Both the position numbers and the translations under genes were made by a program. A stretch of 6,491 nt of DNA from Acidobacteriota bacterium (GTDB lineage Bacteria; Acidobacteriota; UBA890; WLXD01): assembly GCA_022571615.1 (NCBI GenBank), contig JACZXM010000184.1:1-6491 (forward strand), in the 5' to 3' direction. Positions 4,608 through 6,491 of this stretch are shown piece by piece. A model generated the notes under the pieces. That model saw nothing but the letters and a program-made list of their open reading frames with translations, was not told the origin of the DNA and ran no database searches. Position 1 is the first letter of the stretch. Every line of letters begins with the position of its first letter.

Positions 4608-6491
4608 ATGGCCAGCCTGAAACTCGCGCTTCGTACGCTCACCAAGACACCCTTCATCACCGCGGTTGCGATCCTCTCGCTGGCGCTCGGTGTCGGCGCC
4701 AACTCGGCCATCTTCTCGCTCTTTGATCGGATACTGCTTCAGGCCCTGCCGGTGCAGGAGCCGAATCGGTTGGTCAACCTGGCGGCCCCGGGACCGAAGC
4801 CCGGAACGACATCGTGCAACCAGGCAGGCGACTGCAACGCTGTCTTTAGCTACCCGATGTTCCGGGATTTGCAGCAGGCTCAGACAGGGTTCTCGGGGGT
4901 CGCGGCGCACCGGGCCTTTGGCGCCAACCTCGCTCGCGCCGGCCAAACCGTGAGCGGTCGGGGGTTGTTGGTGTCGGGCTCCTACTTCCCGCTGCTCGGC
5001 GTACAGCCGGCGCTGGGGCGGCTGCTCGGTCCCGCCGACGACAAGAACATCGGTGAGCACTTCGTCGCCGTGCTCAGCTATGGGTACTGGGAGAACCGGC
5101 TCGGGTCCGACTCGTCGGTGCTCAACGATACGATCGTGGTCAACGGGCATCCGATGACCATCGTCGGCGTCGCAGCGCGCGGGTTCGAGGGGACGACGCT
5201 TGGCAGCCAGCCCGATGTGTTCGTGCCGATCACGATGCGCACCGTCATGTCACCGTGGTTCGACGGCTTCGACAACCGGCTCAACTATTGGGCGTACGTG
5301 TTCGCGCGCCTGAAGCCGCGGGTGACCCTGGGACACGCGGGCTCGGAGATCAACACCCTCTACCACGCGATCATCAACGACATCGAGGCGCCGTTGCAGG
5401 AAGGCATGAGTGAGGCGACGATGGGGCGGTTCCGAGCCCGGGAAATCACCGTTGAACGAGGCCAGCGAGGCCAGAGCTCGCTGCACCGGGAGGCTCAAAC
5501 GCCCCTGCTCTTGCTGCTCGTTATCACCGCCATCGTGCTCCTGATCGCCTGCGGCAACGTCGCCAACCTGCTGCTGGCGCGTGGTGCGACCCGCCACCAG
5601 GAAATGGCGATTCGGGGATCGCTCGGCGCCAGCCGTCGCCATCTGCTGGCGCAACTGCTAACCGAGTCATGCTTGCTGTCGCTACTCGGTGGGCTCGCCA
5701 GCCTGCTGGTGGCCCGCTGGACGCTCGGGTTGATCGCGTCGGTCATGCCCGCCGAGGTGGCCGGTCTGGTCTCGGTACACCTCGATGCCCGGATGTTGCT
5801 GTTCGCGGCGGCGGTCTCGCTCGGCACCGGCGTCATCTTCGGACTGTACCCGGCGCTGCACGCCACCCGGCAGGACCTGGTGACGACCTTGAAGGCGAAC
5901 TCCGGGCAGCCCTCGGGCGCGCGAGCGGCGGCTCGCTTTCGCACCTCGCTGGTGGTCGTACAGCTGGCGCTCTCGACTGCGTTGCTGGTGGGCGCGGGTT
6001 TGTTCATCAAGAGCCTGGTGAACGTAAGCCGCATCGACCTCGGTCTGCAGACCGCCGACATCGTCACCTTCGGCATCTCGCCTCAGCTCAACGGCTACGA
6101 GCCCGAGCGCAGCCTGGCCTTGTTTGAGAGCGCCGAGGAGCAACTCGCGGCGATCCCGGGGGTAGCCGGGGTCTCGGCAGCGGCGGTCCCCATTCTCCAG
6201 GGCAACAGCTGGGGCAACAGTGTGTCGGTCGAAGGGTTCGAGTCGGGCCCGGACGTGGACGCCAACTCACGCTTCAACGAGATCGGTCCGGCCTACTTCC
6301 GCACGCTGGGGATCCCGCTGCTGGCGGGGCGCGAGTTCAGCCCGGCAGATGCTGCGGACGGGCCCCGGGTTGCCATCATCAACGAGGCGTTCGCGGTGAA
6401 GTTCGGCCTCGACGCTCGCCGAGCGGTCGGCAAGAGGATGGCGATCGGAGGCGGGGTTGAAGAACTGGACATCGAGATCGTGGGAGTCGTT
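4608..6491 (+). CDS. ADOP-type (MacB/FtsX) ABC permease, 3' end outside window
   Basis: Inner-membrane permease of the 'acidobacterial duplicated orphan permease' family, related to MacB and FtsX; the substrate is unknown. The start ATG is fixed by an in-frame TGA at 4593-4595, with GGACAGAGG (4598-4606) as ribosome site. N-terminal SLKLALRTLTKTPFITAVA and LGVGANSAIFSLFDRILLQA (about 27-46) are the family signature with the first membrane helix. A periplasmic MacB-type core follows (about 48-285), with a cysteine pair at 70 and 76. Then comes the first FtsX block: a helix at about 298-320, the cytoplasmic motif ATRHQEMAIRGSLGASRRH, and further helices near 345-370 and 395-415. A fifth helix (about 447-470) opens the duplicated half, whose periplasmic domain is cut by the window edge at residue 628. 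Full members have about 800 residues and eight helices. No ATPase gene lies beside it, as expected for orphan permeases. Confidence 0.9.
   Translation, partial: MASLKLALRTLTKTPFITAVAILSLALGVGANSAIFSLFDRILLQALPVQEPNRLVNLAAPGPKPGTTSCNQAGDCNAVFSYPMFRDLQQAQTGFSGVAAHRAFGANLARAGQTVSGRGLLVSGSYFPLLGVQPALGRLLGPADDKNIGEHFVAVLSYGYWENRLGSDSSVLNDTIVVNGHPMTIVGVAARGFEGTTLGSQPDVFVPITMRTVMSPWFDGFDNRLNYWAYVFARLKPRVTLGHAGSEINTLYHAIINDIEAPLQEGMSEATMGRFRAREITVERGQRGQSSLHREAQTPLLLLLVITAIVLLIACGNVANLLLARGATRHQEMAIRGSLGASRRHLLAQLLTESCLLSLLGGLASLLVARWTLGLIASVMPAEVAGLVSVHLDARMLLFAAAVSLGTGVIFGLYPALHATRQDLVTTLKANSGQPSGARAAARFRTSLVVVQLALSTALLVGAGLFIKSLVNVSRIDLGLQTADIVTFGISPQLNGYEPERSLALFESAEEQLAAIPGVAGVSAAAVPILQGNSWGNSVSVEGFESGPDVDANSRFNEIGPAYFRTLGIPLLAGREFSPADAADGPRVAIINEAFAVKFGLDARRAVGKRMAIGGGVEELDIEIVGVV

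Noticed and set aside
4512..5150. Minus-strand open frame opposite the permease start
   Set aside because: It overlaps the well-supported permease frame and has no recognisable domain or start context.
5495..6143. Overlapping minus-strand and plus-strand open frames inside the permease
   Set aside because: Their translations are compositionally odd, while the permease frame reads through the whole region with family motifs.
1..6491. CRISPR array, insertion sequence or tRNA-linked attachment site
   Set aside because: No regularly spaced repeats, transposase frame or tRNA signature was visible on reading either strand.

Overview
The window is GC-rich, dense bacterial chromosome. It most likely comes from an uncultured soil or sediment relative of the Acidobacteriota or a nearby phylum. 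The main clue is the last gene, a permease of the 'acidobacterial duplicated orphan permease' (ADOP) type. The housekeeping genes alone do not fix the phylum, so this placement is inference.

Left part (1-1167, minus strand): two toxin-antitoxin modules in tandem, read right to left. The first transcribed is a ribbon-helix-helix antitoxin (915-1127) whose 3' end overlaps a RelE/ParE-type toxin (665-931). The second is an AbrB-fold antitoxin (261-560) followed at once by a PIN-domain (VapC-like) toxin cut by the window edge (1-257). Each module has its own upstream control region with short inverted or direct repeats, as expected for autoregulated TA operons. The DNA around the AbrB antitoxin promoter is visibly more AT-rich than its surroundings, which fits acquired DNA.

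Middle (1168-1595): about 430 bases without a protein gene. It carries a small bacterial signal recognition particle RNA (4.5S type, about 1411-1507, plus strand), recognised from its conserved GGAA-capped apical hairpin and a matching terminal stem. Two small hairpins and an AT-rich palindrome lie between it and dnaX.

Core operon (1596-4414, plus strand): dnaX (DNA polymerase III tau subunit), ybaB/ebfC (nucleoid-associated protein) and recR (recombinational repair), with junction gaps of 4 and 7 bases. This is the widely conserved dnaX-ybaB-recR cluster, and SRP RNA just upstream of dnaX is also a common arrangement.

Right part (4415-6491): an intergenic stretch with an ECF-sigma-like promoter (GGAAACC, 16 bases, CGTCTAA), then a large membrane permease of the ADOP/MacB-FtsX type that runs off the window end after 628 codons.

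I found no wholly new system. The points most worth a second look are the paired TA modules inserted beside an essential SRP RNA/dnaX locus, their operator architecture, the palindromic and Shine-Dalgarno-less dnaX leader, and the ECF-like promoter before the permease.
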